A stretch of DNA of 64,000 nucleotides, from assembly GCA_030694965.1 (NCBI GenBank), contig JAUYTZ010000025.1, positions 112,120 through 176,119 on the forward strand, given 5' to 3'. Numbering within the stretch: position 1 is the first letter of the stretch; each line of letters opens with the position of its first letter. The notes under the pieces are model-generated. The model saw only the letters and a program-made list of their open reading frames with translations, was not told where the DNA came from and did not search any database. This document shows positions 1 to 10,046 of the stretch, one piece after another. The position numbers and the translations under genes were made by a program. Origin of the DNA: Candidatus Paracaedibacteraceae bacterium. Lineage in GTDB: Bacteria; Pseudomonadota; Alphaproteobacteria; Paracaedibacterales; CAIOTO01.

Positions 1-343
1 TCCTAAATACTGATTTTAACAGGTCTGAAGATGCTTTATCCAGAGCATGACTTGCGCATGCTAATCGTAATAGCTTACTTTTTAAATTCGCTTGATAATT
101 GCTAAGCAAAATATTTTTTGCTGCAAACTCTTCTTCATTTGTTGCAAAATTTTTATTATTAAGCTCTTTTCTTGCTTTTTTGAAAGCAAAATCACTATTA
201 TAAAGCGTACGCAAAACGACGTTATCAGCTTTTCTTTTTAATGATTTATTCTCTTGATTTTCAAGTTCTAAGGCGTTAGTTGAAAAAACAGTTGCTGCAC
301 TAATGGATAACATTAAAAGGGTATTTTGAATTAATTTGAACAT
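1..343 (-). CDS. Hypothetical secreted protein, 3' part outside the window (partial)
   Basis: Reverse strand reads open from ATG at 343 to the window edge: MFKLIQNTLLMLSISAATVFSTNALELENQENKSLKRKADNVV...; N-terminal signal peptide. Not in the ORF track because no stop lies in the window. Confidence 0.7.
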   Translation of the reverse strand, partial: MFKLIQNTLLMLSISAATVFSTNALELENQENKSLKRKADNVVLRTLYNSDFAFKKARKELNNKNFATNEEEFAAKNILLSNYQANLKSKLLRLACASHALDKASSDLLKSVFR

Positions 344-572
344 AGTCAAATCCTTTCTTGAAAGATGAACAAAGTAGTTATTTACCTAAAGCCACTTTAT
401 TTATGCCTCATAATGCTCCAAAGTTAACTAAATTTCAATTATTTTTTACATGCTTTTTCATATAAAACATAATTATTTTGTTAAGATTTTGTTACAAAAA
501 TAAGTAATTAAAAGACTTGTGTCTTCAGTGTCTTTTTTATACGATAGTAATAGTTAAAAATTAGTTAAAATT

Positions 573-1766
573 ATGGTGCCCTTAATGCTTCATCCCATTT
601 TTATCATTTCCGCTAAACGTACGCCAAACGGCGCCTTTCAAGGCCAACTTTCTGCCTATCAAGGTTTTCAAATTGGCGCAGAGGCACTACGCGGCGCGCA
701 TATTAAATCACACTTTCCTGAAACAGTGATTATGGGCTGCGTTTTAGGGGCAGGGCAAGGGCAAGCACCAGCCCGTCAAGCGACCTGTTTGGCCTTTGGG
801 GTCGATTCAATTCCAACAATTACCGTAAATAAAGTCTGTGGGTCTGGTATGCAATCTATTGCTTTTGCGTGCCAATCTTTGCAAACAGGACAATATTCAG
901 TAGTGATGGCGGGCGGCTTTGAAAGCATGACCAACGCACCTTATTTATTGCCAAAAGGCCGCGGGGGGTATCGAATGGGACACGGTGTCATTTTAGATCA
1001 CATGATGCTTGATGGTTTAGAAGATGCCTATGGCATAAGCGCAGATGGATCAAGGCGTTCCATGGGAACCTTTGCAGATGCAACGGCAGAAAAATATGGC
1101 TTTAGCCGCGCTGATCAAGAAAAATTTGCAGCAGAAACATATGAAAATTATAAAATGGCTGAGGCTGACGGCGCATTTTCCGCAGAACGATTGGAAATTA
1201 CCTATAACGACCCCAAAGGAAATGTAACGATTATTGATAAGGACGAGCCGCCAACACGTGTTAAACCAACAAAATTTGAAATGCTGCGTCCAGCTTTTTC
1301 GAAAACAGGAACCGTTACAGCAGCGACATCAAGCTCTATTGCAGACGGTGCAGCTGCGCTAACCTTATGCACAGAATCAGCACTTAATGGCACAGCACCG
1401 CTTGCAAAAATAGTTGGGTTTTCAGCCCATGCTTCCGCACCTGAATGGTTCACAACAGCCCCAGTTGGAGCAATTCAAAAATTACTTAACAAATTAAATT
1501 GGTCTGTTTCAGATGTTGACTTATTTGAAATAAACGAAGCGTTTGCTGTTGTGCCTATGCTTGTGATGAAAGACCTTAAGATTGATCGATCAAAAATGAA
1601 TGTTCACGGCGGTTCATGCACATTGGGGCATCCTATTGGTGCAAGCGGCGCGCGTATTGTTGTCACATTATTGCACGCACTTCGCGAACGCGGCCTAAAG
1701 CGCGGTATTGCAGCAGCCTGTATTGGCGGGGGCGAGGCCACGGCAATAGCGATTGAGATCTGTTAA
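573..1766 (+). CDS. Acetyl-CoA acetyltransferase (thiolase)
   Basis: Thiolase motifs: VNKVCGSGMQSI (active Cys), NEAFAVVP, GGSCTLGHPIGASGARI, CIGGGEATAIAIE. Confidence 0.95.
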   Translation: MVPLMLHPIFIISAKRTPNGAFQGQLSAYQGFQIGAEALRGAHIKSHFPETVIMGCVLGAGQGQAPARQATCLAFGVDSIPTITVNKVCGSGMQSIAFACQSLQTGQYSVVMAGGFESMTNAPYLLPKGRGGYRMGHGVILDHMMLDGLEDAYGISADGSRRSMGTFADATAEKYGFSRADQEKFAAETYENYKMAEADGAFSAERLEITYNDPKGNVTIIDKDEPPTRVKPTKFEMLRPAFSKTGTVTAATSSSIADGAAALTLCTESALNGTAPLAKIVGFSAHASAPEWFTTAPVGAIQKLLNKLNWSVSDVDLFEINEAFAVVPMLVMKDLKIDRSKMNVHGGSCTLGHPIGASGARIVVTLLHALRERGLKRGIAAACIGGGEATAIAIEIC

Positions 1767-2572
1767 AAATGGATTAATATATAAGAAAAATGATTTTCAA
1801 AAAACGTCAGAAATGCTACTGTTTCAGGTGTTTTTGGTTCGTTGCCAATATCTGAATAGATCTTTTTAATATGGTTAATGCTTGGTGCATACCCAACACA
1901 AGGATTTGATAAATGATCACCTTTGCCTGTAGATGATGGGGCATCTGTAGGGGCCGTTATGAGGCGAAGCATATTTGTATTACGGCTTTTAATGGCAATA
2001 TCAAAAGCATTTTTTAAAGCTTTAGGGTTAAATAAAGGAATATCCCCTGGTTGTGTCAAAAGATATTTAGCAATATCACACCTATTTGCTTTTACAGCAC
2101 ACATAAATACCAAATCGACAAGGCTTCTTTCTGATAAACGCACACAGTTAGGCAAGCTAAAAAATATTTTTACTTTAGTGAGCATATAAAAATCTAACGC
2201 CATGCTAACAACAAAATTGACACCCTTTTTCTTAGAAAAAAGAAGGTTTCTAAATTGACTTTCTTTTAAAATTTCTAAAACAAAATCATAATTACCAACC
2301 TCAATGCTAGCTTTTAATCCATCATGTATGAACTTAAAATTAATCGGGTCATTTTTGTTATCTTGATAATAAATAGTCTCTTTTTTTTCTGGAACAACAG
2401 AACTTTTAGTCGGCTTATCTTTATTTGCGAGCTCATATTGATAGTGATGTGTTACACGCGCCCCTTTTAATTCATTAGGCTCACTCACTTTGTAGTCTTC
2501 GCTAGCTTCAATCACACCGCCACTTGTGTTAAAAAAAATAAATATAAAAACAGTTAATAATAATGCATTCAT
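1763..2572 (-). CDS. Hypothetical secreted protein with degenerate ankyrin-like segment
   Basis: Signal-peptide-like N-terminus (MNALLLTVFIFIFFNTSGGVIEAS); CAVKANRCDIAKYLL...AFDIAIKSRNTNMLRLI resembles ankyrin helices. Tail-to-tail overlap with thiolase. Confidence 0.6.
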   Translation of the reverse strand: MNALLLTVFIFIFFNTSGGVIEASEDYKVSEPNELKGARVTHHYQYELANKDKPTKSSVVPEKKETIYYQDNKNDPINFKFIHDGLKASIEVGNYDFVLEILKESQFRNLLFSKKKGVNFVVSMALDFYMLTKVKIFFSLPNCVRLSERSLVDLVFMCAVKANRCDIAKYLLTQPGDIPLFNPKALKNAFDIAIKSRNTNMLRLITAPTDAPSSTGKGDHLSNPCVGYAPSINHIKKIYSDIGNEPKTPETVAFLTFFENHFSYILIHF

Positions 2573-2750
2573 ACAATTCCAAAAAATATTTTTATAAAAA
2601 TTATACTTATAATTTTAAAAGATAAAAACAAAAAGTAAAGAAAGAATTATAAAATTATATCCGTTTTTAATGCATCTACAGGAAAATAATATTGATCATA
2701 ATTAATATTATTAGCTAAAATAGCATATACTAATCAAAATAATGATAAAT

Positions 2751-3449
2751 CTAAAACAATGGTTTTGTCGATTTTTTAAAAGTTGGATCAAATAAATAAT
2801 AGGGTTCAAATGCACATGGATACATATATGAATCAGCTGCCAAAAGACCATCCAAAAGCTTTATTGGATCATAAGATGTGTGCGGCACCCTGTCATTAAA
2901 CAAATCAGGTTCAACAATCATTTGCCACTGATTGTGTATATTTTGAAAATCAAGAAAAGCTTCAGGGGATAAAATCAAAGCATCACTCTCTACCGCGGGT
3001 GAAGTTAAAGTATCAACTTGTAACGATTTTTGTAAAATCTCGGTTTCGAAAGACGCAATATGAGCAGTATTTTCTTTTATTTTCACAAAATAATCACCGC
3101 GCTTTGAATCAATCACAGCGTAGCTTTGGTTTGGCATTGCATACAAAAGAATGTCAAAAAACGTTGGTGCATAACAAACAGCTGTTGGCAAGGCGATGCT
3201 TAAACCTTGTGCTGTTGCAAGGGTCACACGCAAATTGGTAAAGCTACCAGGTCCTTTAGGGGCTATTAGTGCCGTTGGGGTTGGATTGCCCGCTTTAGCA
3301 ATCAGTCTTTGAAGAAAAGGAACAAGGGCAACGCTTTGGGAATCTGTTCCTAAAGTATGCATATCTGTAATGCATCCACCAGGTGTTTCAATAGCACCAT
3401 AACAGGCCGTTGAGGTTACAAAAAAGGCAAGTTTACATTCATGTGACAT
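2751..3449 (-). CDS. tsaB: tRNA threonylcarbamoyladenosine biosynthesis protein TsaB
   Basis: TsaB/YeaZ signature GPGSFTNLRVTLATAQGLSIALPTAV. The ORF-track start (3563) runs into a dispersed repeat; the internal start MSHECKLAFF at 3449 is more likely. Confidence 0.8.
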   Translation of the reverse strand: MSHECKLAFFVTSTACYGAIETPGGCITDMHTLGTDSQSVALVPFLQRLIAKAGNPTPTALIAPKGPGSFTNLRVTLATAQGLSIALPTAVCYAPTFFDILLYAMPNQSYAVIDSKRGDYFVKIKENTAHIASFETEILQKSLQVDTLTSPAVESDALILSPEAFLDFQNIHNQWQMIVEPDLFNDRVPHTSYDPIKLLDGLLAADSYMYPCAFEPYYLFDPTFKKSTKPLF

Positions 3450-3727
3450 GGGAAAACGAGCCTTTATTGTAGTGATAAAACGTATACCTGTTTCAATAAG
3501 CATTGAGTAGAAAGACCCCTTAGGATTCAAGCAACTAAGTTTACTATAGTAAATGAGCAGCACAGATATCGCAGAGGGCTGGATTAACTAACACCTATTA
3601 AAAATAGTTAATTTCAGAAATGGCCCAGTACTAAATGAACAAGGGTTTGAGACGCAGAGTTTACAAAAGTAAATGAACATCGAAAAACCAATAAAACATC
3701 GCAGTAATCGGCCATTAATGGAATTGA

Positions 3728-3997
3728 TTAACGACGGATACCAAGACGCTTAATCAATGCTTGATAACCAGCCAAATTACGGCTTTTTAGGTAGTCAAGC
3801 AAACGGCGACGTTGACCAACAAGCATCAACAAACCACGACGTGAGTGCAAATCTTTTGCATGCGTCTTCATGTGACCTGATAAGTTTGTGATTCGTTCAG
3901 TAACGATTGCTATCTGTACTTCTGTTGATCCCGTGTCTGTTGGTGTTTTACCAAATTCAGCAACAAGTTCTGCTGTGCGTTCAACTGTAATCGACAT
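3728..3997 (-). CDS. rpsO: 30S ribosomal protein S15
   Basis: 89 aa; [49 protein letters not shown], classic S15. Confidence 0.98.
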   Translation of the reverse strand: MSITVERTAELVAEFGKTPTDTGSTEVQIAIVTERITNLSGHMKTHAKDLHSRRGLLMLVGQRRRLLDYLKSRNLAGYQALIKRLGIRR

Positions 3998-5009
3998 CGT
4001 ATTCTCCTAAATGTAATAAACGTTTTGGCTTTAAAAGATTGTCTTCAATGAATCCCATGGCACAAATACCAGCGTTTCCTTGAATTTGCACAATGCCTGA
4101 AGTTAGATGTGACACCGAACTTGCAAGAATTGCTTGACCTAAATAAAGCCTTTTTAAATCATCTTCCCCAACCGTTACAGCCGGGATGTCGTCCAGAACA
4201 GAACTTAAAGGGAAAATACCAAGTGCAGTATGACTGATTTCACTGTTTTGTTCTAGTAAAATCGTATTGTCATCTTTGTTTTCTTGGGGTTTACTTGAAA
4301 GTACTTTAGCTTGAAATTCTTCGCTTAAAAAGACATCTAATGGAATAGCCTGGCTTTCTGAAAAACAACCATCTTTTATACGGCGTAGTGCGCTTACATA
4401 ACCAACGGTGCCGCACGCCTCGGCAATATCGCGGGCCAATGATCGCACATACGTTCCCGTGCCGCAAGTTACTTCAAACGAAAAGGTTTCATCTGAAAGT
4501 TGCTGCGTAATGCGCAGATCGTCTATGCGAACTTGGCGTGGTGGCAGTTCAAATTCTTCACCTTTACGCGCACGATCATAAGACCGTTTACCATCAACTT
4601 GGATTGCCGAATAGTTTGGAGGAACCTGATCAATAGTTCCAATAAATTGATCTAAAAATAGTTTAATACGGGCACTGGTGGGCAAAACGCTTGAACGCTC
4701 AATAACGTCGCCTTCTGCATCATCTGTTGAACGACGTTCACCAAACGTAATGTCAAAAGCATATTTTTTAGCTGAAATTTGCCAATAGGGGATCAGCTTT
4801 GTGGCCTCGCCCAAGGCAAATGTTAGCACACCAGATGCTAAGGGATCTAATGTACCTATGTGCCCTATTTTTTTTGGACGCAAAAATCGTTTAAGCTGAC
4901 TACCCACTTTTGTTGATGTCATCCCCAAAGGTTTGTCGATAACAAGCCATCCATTAATATTATTTTTCTTCTGCGGAGAGCTTTTCATACGATTTTCCTT
5001 ACAAAACAT
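3981..5009 (-). CDS. truB: tRNA pseudouridine(55) synthase TruB
   Basis: [27 protein letters not shown] (catalytic Asp), [26 protein letters not shown]; overlaps rpsO by 17 nt. Confidence 0.97.
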   Translation of the reverse strand: MFCKENRMKSSPQKKNNINGWLVIDKPLGMTSTKVGSQLKRFLRPKKIGHIGTLDPLASGVLTFALGEATKLIPYWQISAKKYAFDITFGERRSTDDAEGDVIERSSVLPTSARIKLFLDQFIGTIDQVPPNYSAIQVDGKRSYDRARKGEEFELPPRQVRIDDLRITQQLSDETFSFEVTCGTGTYVRSLARDIAEACGTVGYVSALRRIKDGCFSESQAIPLDVFLSEEFQAKVLSSKPQENKDDNTILLEQNSEISHTALGIFPLSSVLDDIPAVTVGEDDLKRLYLGQAILASSVSHLTSGIVQIQGNAGICAMGFIEDNLLKPKRLLHLGEYDVDYS

Positions 5010-5215
5010 TATCCTTTTACGTTATATGCAACTTTAAATATTATCAATCAATCTCTTAGATAGAGCACTTCAAGAGTGATGTGATGCTATCCCTCATGTT
5101 TATATTGAACAGCCTGTTTTCTTATCATCAGCTTACTCAGCAAGTTGAATTGCTATGTGCCAAAGCCCTATGTCCTACTTAGATAAATCCTACGTGGCTT
5201 TTTCTTTTTTATTAA

Positions 5216-5722
5216 TTAAAAAGCTTTTCTGGTAAAATCATCTCCATTGTATATCACGCATGACTTCTTAGAAGGTGAATATTCATTTTCCTTAAAAGGA
5301 TCACATACTTTAGGTGATTTTAAATTTTGCTTAATCCCACGATCTGAATTTTGAGAACTTATTACGGATGACCCCCTATTTTCATTCTGCAACGCACATG
5401 ATCTTGCTTTAAGTTCGTCTGATTTTAATAAATCTTTTTCTAAAATGCCGTCCAATCCATTTTCATACAGCTTTGCCATAAAGTTTATGGAATTTAATTC
5501 ATTCTCACTTATACCTTTTTCCAATTCATCAACACCGCAACGCAAGAACCCTCTCACCTCATCTTTCTCATTTATTTCACACTCTTGAGCCATTTGAAAG
5601 CAACTCTTAGCTGTTAAATAATGTTGATTTAAAGAGTCATCTAATAAATCCGAAGCAGACGAAGAATCTATTTTCATCAAAAATACAATCATTATTAAAT
5701 AATGATAAAAAAATTTAAACAT
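5216..5722 (-). CDS. Hypothetical secreted protein (possibly Sel1/TPR-like)
   Basis: Signal peptide (FFYHYLIMIVFLMKIDSSSAS); short helical segment AKLYENGLDGI resembles Sel1 repeats. Confidence 0.5.
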   Translation of the reverse strand: MFKFFYHYLIMIVFLMKIDSSSASDLLDDSLNQHYLTAKSCFQMAQECEINEKDEVRGFLRCGVDELEKGISENELNSINFMAKLYENGLDGILEKDLLKSDELKARSCALQNENRGSSVISSQNSDRGIKQNLKSPKVCDPFKENEYSPSKKSCVIYNGDDFTRKAF

Positions 5723-5800
5723 AATACGCTCTTATTTTACCGTGATTTATCTGTACAACCTTATCATGTACCTCATATTTTTTATAGTTCAATATTTTCC

Positions 5801-7024
5801 TCATTTACTTTCTCTTTTCTGTGAAAGCCAAGCGTTGTATTGCAGTTCAAACATGCCTGAAGACAGTTTTCCTTTTAATTTTTTAATAATTAATTCCTCT
5901 GTTTCCTTAGGATCAGAGTTCATAAGCGTATCTATTCCTTTTTGAAATTTCTTTGCTAAAAATTGATCTTTCGCCTCGCTCTCTTTTCTTCGTTCTTCTT
6001 TTTGCTGACTTTTAAATTTTTCATTTTCCTCTGAATCAATATCAACCATTGTTCGAGCAAATTTTTGTTTATACTCACTTGTTGGAAAATCAGCACCAAA
6101 CACTAAATTTATCATCCTATCACCAACAGCTTCATCAAGAGTAAAAACAGAAGTCGCTATTTCTGTATAAGGATACCTAAAAGGCAAATCTAAATGTCTA
6201 CCATATAAAATTTTCCACTCATTAATGTTATTTCCTTCCCACTGCGAACCCAACACAGCAGATTCTTCTATAATTTTTTCACGCATTGCCATTAACGCCA
6301 GAATCGCAGCGTCTGCAGAATCGTCTTTATTAGAAAACTGTGCATCATTGCTTTTCAGCTGCTTTATTGCCATAAATGAATCATTAACATTAACTAAGTA
6401 TCGGACAAAAGAATTTTTATACTTTTCTAGCAATGAAAAATTATCCAATATAATTTTCTTATTTAATCCAGCGCTTAAGCTCGCCAGCTCCTTAAAATCA
6501 CCCATTTTATATTGCATAAAATGAACCAATTCGTGGACAATAATATGCTTAACTTCATAAATATACCCGGCCTCACTGTATTTTTCAGCAAAGAATTTTG
6601 CTTTTTCTCGGTCAAAAAATAAAGCAGTCTTATTTGAAATCTTCTGCTTTAGCTGCTCACATGATTCATAATTTTTATTACATAGTAAATTTAGTGATTC
6701 CTTTTCAAATACATCAGAAAATATAAAAGTTAAAACATTATCCTTCACATGCGTACTTGTGCCACCTTGCGCATCTTTTATAAAACATATCTTCACAAAA
6801 AGGTTGTTTCGATTTCCTTCTGAACTTGCATCACTGTCACTCACTATTGAATTATCCACATCATTTTCTATTATAAAGATTTTACCAAATTGCGAGGGAG
6901 GCCCTTTTTCATGCATACTTTTTGTACTGTTAAATTCTAGTTGCACTATTTCTTTTAGTGATTTATCTCCATAAACAATCAAGTCAAGCGCTTTTTCAAT
7001 ACACTTTTTCACTTGGCCATGCAC
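5801..7024 (-). CDS. Putative zinc-metalloprotease-like protein (HExxH)
   Basis: HIIVHELVHFMQYKMG contains HExxH; begins at GTG and overlaps the upstream signal-peptide ORF 7009-7290 in another frame. Confidence 0.6.
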   Translation of the reverse strand: MHGQVKKCIEKALDLIVYGDKSLKEIVQLEFNSTKSMHEKGPPSQFGKIFIIENDVDNSIVSDSDASSEGNRNNLFVKICFIKDAQGGTSTHVKDNVLTFIFSDVFEKESLNLLCNKNYESCEQLKQKISNKTALFFDREKAKFFAEKYSEAGYIYEVKHIIVHELVHFMQYKMGDFKELASLSAGLNKKIILDNFSLLEKYKNSFVRYLVNVNDSFMAIKQLKSNDAQFSNKDDSADAAILALMAMREKIIEESAVLGSQWEGNNINEWKILYGRHLDLPFRYPYTEIATSVFTLDEAVGDRMINLVFGADFPTSEYKQKFARTMVDIDSEENEKFKSQQKEERRKESEAKDQFLAKKFQKGIDTLMNSDPKETEELIIKKLKGKLSSGMFELQYNAWLSQKRESK

Positions 7025-7290
7025 AAAATTTTAAAACCAAGATAACATCGCAGTTCTTCTTTAAAAGAAACTTCAGAGTAAACTTCTTCGCTCTCAGAGC
7101 TAAAGATAAGTGCACTCGGCACACAAATGAACACTAAAATTATAAAAAGCTTAATTGAAAAAAATTTACAAACTATTGAAAAAAATTTACAAACTTTCGC
7201 TAATTTAATATTCATCACATACATTTTATTAACAACCAAACATTCAAAATATAATTTATAATTGGTATCATATATTAAAACATTACTCAA
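7009..7290 (-). CDS. Signal-peptide-bearing short ORF, probably the N-terminal part of a frameshifted secreted metalloprotease
   Basis: MNIKLAKVCKFFSIVCKFFSIKLFIILVFICVPSALIFSSESEE signal peptide, terminates inside the start of 5801-7024. Confidence 0.45.
   Translation of the reverse strand: MSNVLIYDTNYKLYFECLVVNKMYVMNIKLAKVCKFFSIVCKFFSIKLFIILVFICVPSALIFSSESEEVYSEVSFKEELRCYLGFKILCMAK
7154..7195. repeat. 21-bp perfect tandem duplication (attgaaaaaaatttacaaact x2)
   Basis: Two identical 21-mers at 7154-7174 and 7175-7195; encodes the repeated VCKFFSI. Confidence 0.95.
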
Positions 7291-7771
7291 ATTAAATTAA
7301 TACATTATTGTTCAATTATATAACATACACGCAAAAGTAGATCTGACCCGCCTGTCTAGCGATTCTATGCACGAAACAATGCGTAATGCAAAAAATTAAA
7401 TAAAAATTAATTATCTTTGCGTTATAGTATTGCGCCATAAATAATATTTAAGAAATATTATAATGTTTTTTATAATTTTATTGTTCTTGTTATTTTTGAT
7501 ATACAGATAAAACATACAGCGCACGAACAAGAAAAAGTTTCACAAAAAACACCTTTCACCAATTGCTATTTGATTACTCAACGGACATATCTAAAATGGT
7601 TGTGGGTGAATGGTTGAAAGCCTTAGATATAGCGCATTTAAAAAATGTGACATGATGGCTCAACCTTTAAAATTGCCATAAAAATACCTACCTGGCGCCT
7701 AATAAATTAGCACAAGAATTAGGCATGTATCGCATAAAAAAATACGTATACGACAGTCCTACTTCTTTTGC

Positions 7772-8869
7772 TTAACTTTCTTCATTCACCGTTTTCATCA
7801 GCATTTTAAACTGTGGATCTTGGCTATAAATCGCTGTGTTTGGCGCACTTTTTTCAAAGGTGTCTGTACGATAAAAAAGCGAATATATGGTTTGATAACC
7901 GCCCATACAATTTTTCACATCTGATAAAATATAATCCATCTCAGAATGGCCGCGCTTTCGAAATTGTCCCGTTAAGTGGGAAAAGCTGCTAACTAACCCA
8001 AACAAATAATCTACTTTTTTTCCATTTTCAATAAGTCTTATAAAGACAGGTGACCCACTGGTTCCTGGCAAAGCCAAACCAAAAGGCTTGCTTCCATCTG
8101 CGTGCCAGTTTTGTGTTGCCTCGTAAGATCTAATAATTTCTTCCGGGTCTGTTGGTTCGGGTTTTATTGCGCGTTTTAATATTTTAAAAAAAACAGAACT
8201 TTCTTGCAAATAACGAGAGGATTTTATTTCCTCTGCGTCATCTGACCGACTAAAATAGGTGTCCCGCTCATATAAGCGAAAAGCACGCCTTGTAACAGGT
8301 ATGCCGCCCCAGCTGAACACACTGGGTTTTAAGTCTGCCGTCCCATACGTTACAACCGTCATAAGGGCATTACTTGGAATTATTGCTTTTTGAAAAAGAA
8401 CTGCGGGAGTAATTCCCTCGATAGGTGTTACTAGCCTTAAAAACGCAAAATCAAATTTACCTTGGCGCTTATTAGCTTTTTCAAAATAACGCGGGTCCAT
8501 CAATACGTGGGAAGCCTGTCCCATTCTTGTTTGGTTGCGGCCTTTAAAGTAAACGTTAATAGTTGTGATCGGCATTGCCATAATGCCATGCTTAGTTTCA
8601 GTTGGATTAAGCTTATTTACAATTGCTTCAATACCATGCGCCGCGGTAAGCACAATATTAGGGGCCACCAAAACACCTGTCATCGTTACACCAGCTTTAC
8701 TATCAATAACAGCACAAGCGGCATTAAATTCAGGCGCCTCAAATGAAAGTTCTACATAATCATCGTGATTATGAATTGTGTCTGGAACAATTGCATAGCT
8801 AGCAGAAAAAAAGAAATAAAAAACAAGTAAAAATTTTATCATAAAACATTCTGTTTGTATTTTACACAT
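7772..8869 (-). CDS. Secreted trypsin-like serine protease
   Basis: Signal peptide, GVLVAPNIVLTAAHG (catalytic His), FDFAFLRL (Asp), LALPGTSGSPVFI (Ser). Confidence 0.85.
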   Translation of the reverse strand: MCKIQTECFMIKFLLVFYFFFSASYAIVPDTIHNHDDYVELSFEAPEFNAACAVIDSKAGVTMTGVLVAPNIVLTAAHGIEAIVNKLNPTETKHGIMAMPITTINVYFKGRNQTRMGQASHVLMDPRYFEKANKRQGKFDFAFLRLVTPIEGITPAVLFQKAIIPSNALMTVVTYGTADLKPSVFSWGGIPVTRRAFRLYERDTYFSRSDDAEEIKSSRYLQESSVFFKILKRAIKPEPTDPEEIIRSYEATQNWHADGSKPFGLALPGTSGSPVFIRLIENGKKVDYLFGLVSSFSHLTGQFRKRGHSEMDYILSDVKNCMGGYQTIYSLFYRTDTFEKSAPNTAIYSQDPQFKMLMKTVNEES

Positions 8870-9092
8870 TCAGCGTAGCATGGTTTTTTGCGCATCGCAT
8901 GTTTTATTATTTGCTAAAGCATGTGCTCACATGCAACGAAAATGAAGAGCATTTATGTTTAATTTTTAAAGATTTCTTAAATCTAATTTAAAAATTCACA
9001 TTAAACAATATCAACCTGTTTATTTTTTGTTAACATTTTATCCGTTAAAATGATCGTATGAAATAATATTTACAAATAGTTTGGTTTTTTGA

Positions 9093-10046
9093 ATGAATAT
9101 GCATAGTAAGATCATTGACTGCACATTTCGTGATGGCGGATATTACACGGATTGGCACTTTGACAAATCGCTTGTTGAAGAGACTTTAGATGTATTATCA
9201 AGACTTCCCGTTGAATATGTGGAAATTGGTTTTCGCAAATACAAAGATAAAAATGAGTTAGGTCCAAATCTTTACACCACAGAAGAATACATAAATAGCT
9301 TGGTTATTCCTAAAGGCCAAAAAATCGCCTTGATGCTTACATTAAAAGATTTTGATGGTTACACAAATGAAGAAATAATTTCTGTTTTAATCCCAAAAAA
9401 AGACAGCCGTGTTGATTTAATTCGCGTTGGCGTTGACATATCTATGATTGAAAAGGGCATTGATGTTTGCCTTGGAATTCAAAGATTAGGCTATGCGGTT
9501 TCGATTAATCTTATTCACCTTACAGATTTTTCTTTGGATTATATTAAATCTTCGCTTGAGCATATTAAAAAAACAAAGTTTGATATGGTTTATTTAGCTG
9601 ACACATTTGGCAATATTTTGCCTGAAGCGCTTGCTACCATAATTGATTGTACACGAGAGTTTTCCAAAAGTGAGCTTGGATTTCACGCACATAATAACAG
9701 AGGCCTCGCTTTAGAAAATACATTTTGTGCCATTTCCAAAGGTGTTACATGGATTGATTCAACATTAACAGGCATTGGCCGCGGCGCTGGAAATATTTCA
9801 ACAGAAACATTGCTTATTGAATTGGATGGCAGACACAAACTTAATCTAGACTTCCAAGAACTTTTTCGCCTAAATGAAACGTATTTTATCCCAATGCGTG
9901 AAAAATGCAGGTGGGGTTACAATGCGTATTATCACTTTGGGTCTTTCCATGGTGCACATCCAACCCACATACAAAGTTTATTAGCAAATTCCGCGTTAAC
10001 TATTAAAGAAAAGATTGAATTTATTAAAACAGGTAAAACATCATGA
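9093..10046 (+). CDS. DRE-TIM metallolyase / 4-hydroxy-2-oxovalerate aldolase-like protein
   Basis: IIDCTFRDGGYYTDWHF, GFHAHNNRGLALENTFCAISKGVTWIDSTLTGIGRGAGN. Confidence 0.85.
   Translation: MNMHSKIIDCTFRDGGYYTDWHFDKSLVEETLDVLSRLPVEYVEIGFRKYKDKNELGPNLYTTEEYINSLVIPKGQKIALMLTLKDFDGYTNEEIISVLIPKKDSRVDLIRVGVDISMIEKGIDVCLGIQRLGYAVSINLIHLTDFSLDYIKSSLEHIKKTKFDMVYLADTFGNILPEALATIIDCTREFSKSELGFHAHNNRGLALENTFCAISKGVTWIDSTLTGIGRGAGNISTETLLIELDGRHKLNLDFQELFRLNETYFIPMREKCRWGYNAYYHFGSFHGAHPTHIQSLLANSALTIKEKIEFIKTGKTS

Noticed and set aside
1202-1453. 83-aa ORF on minus strand within thiolase
   Set aside because: Antisense shadow ORF of a well-supported gene.
7320-7770. Possible decayed gene (fragment reading LAQELGMYRIKKYVYDSPTSFA)
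   Set aside because: Contains stops in the readable frames and I could not assign a parent family; too weak to annotate.
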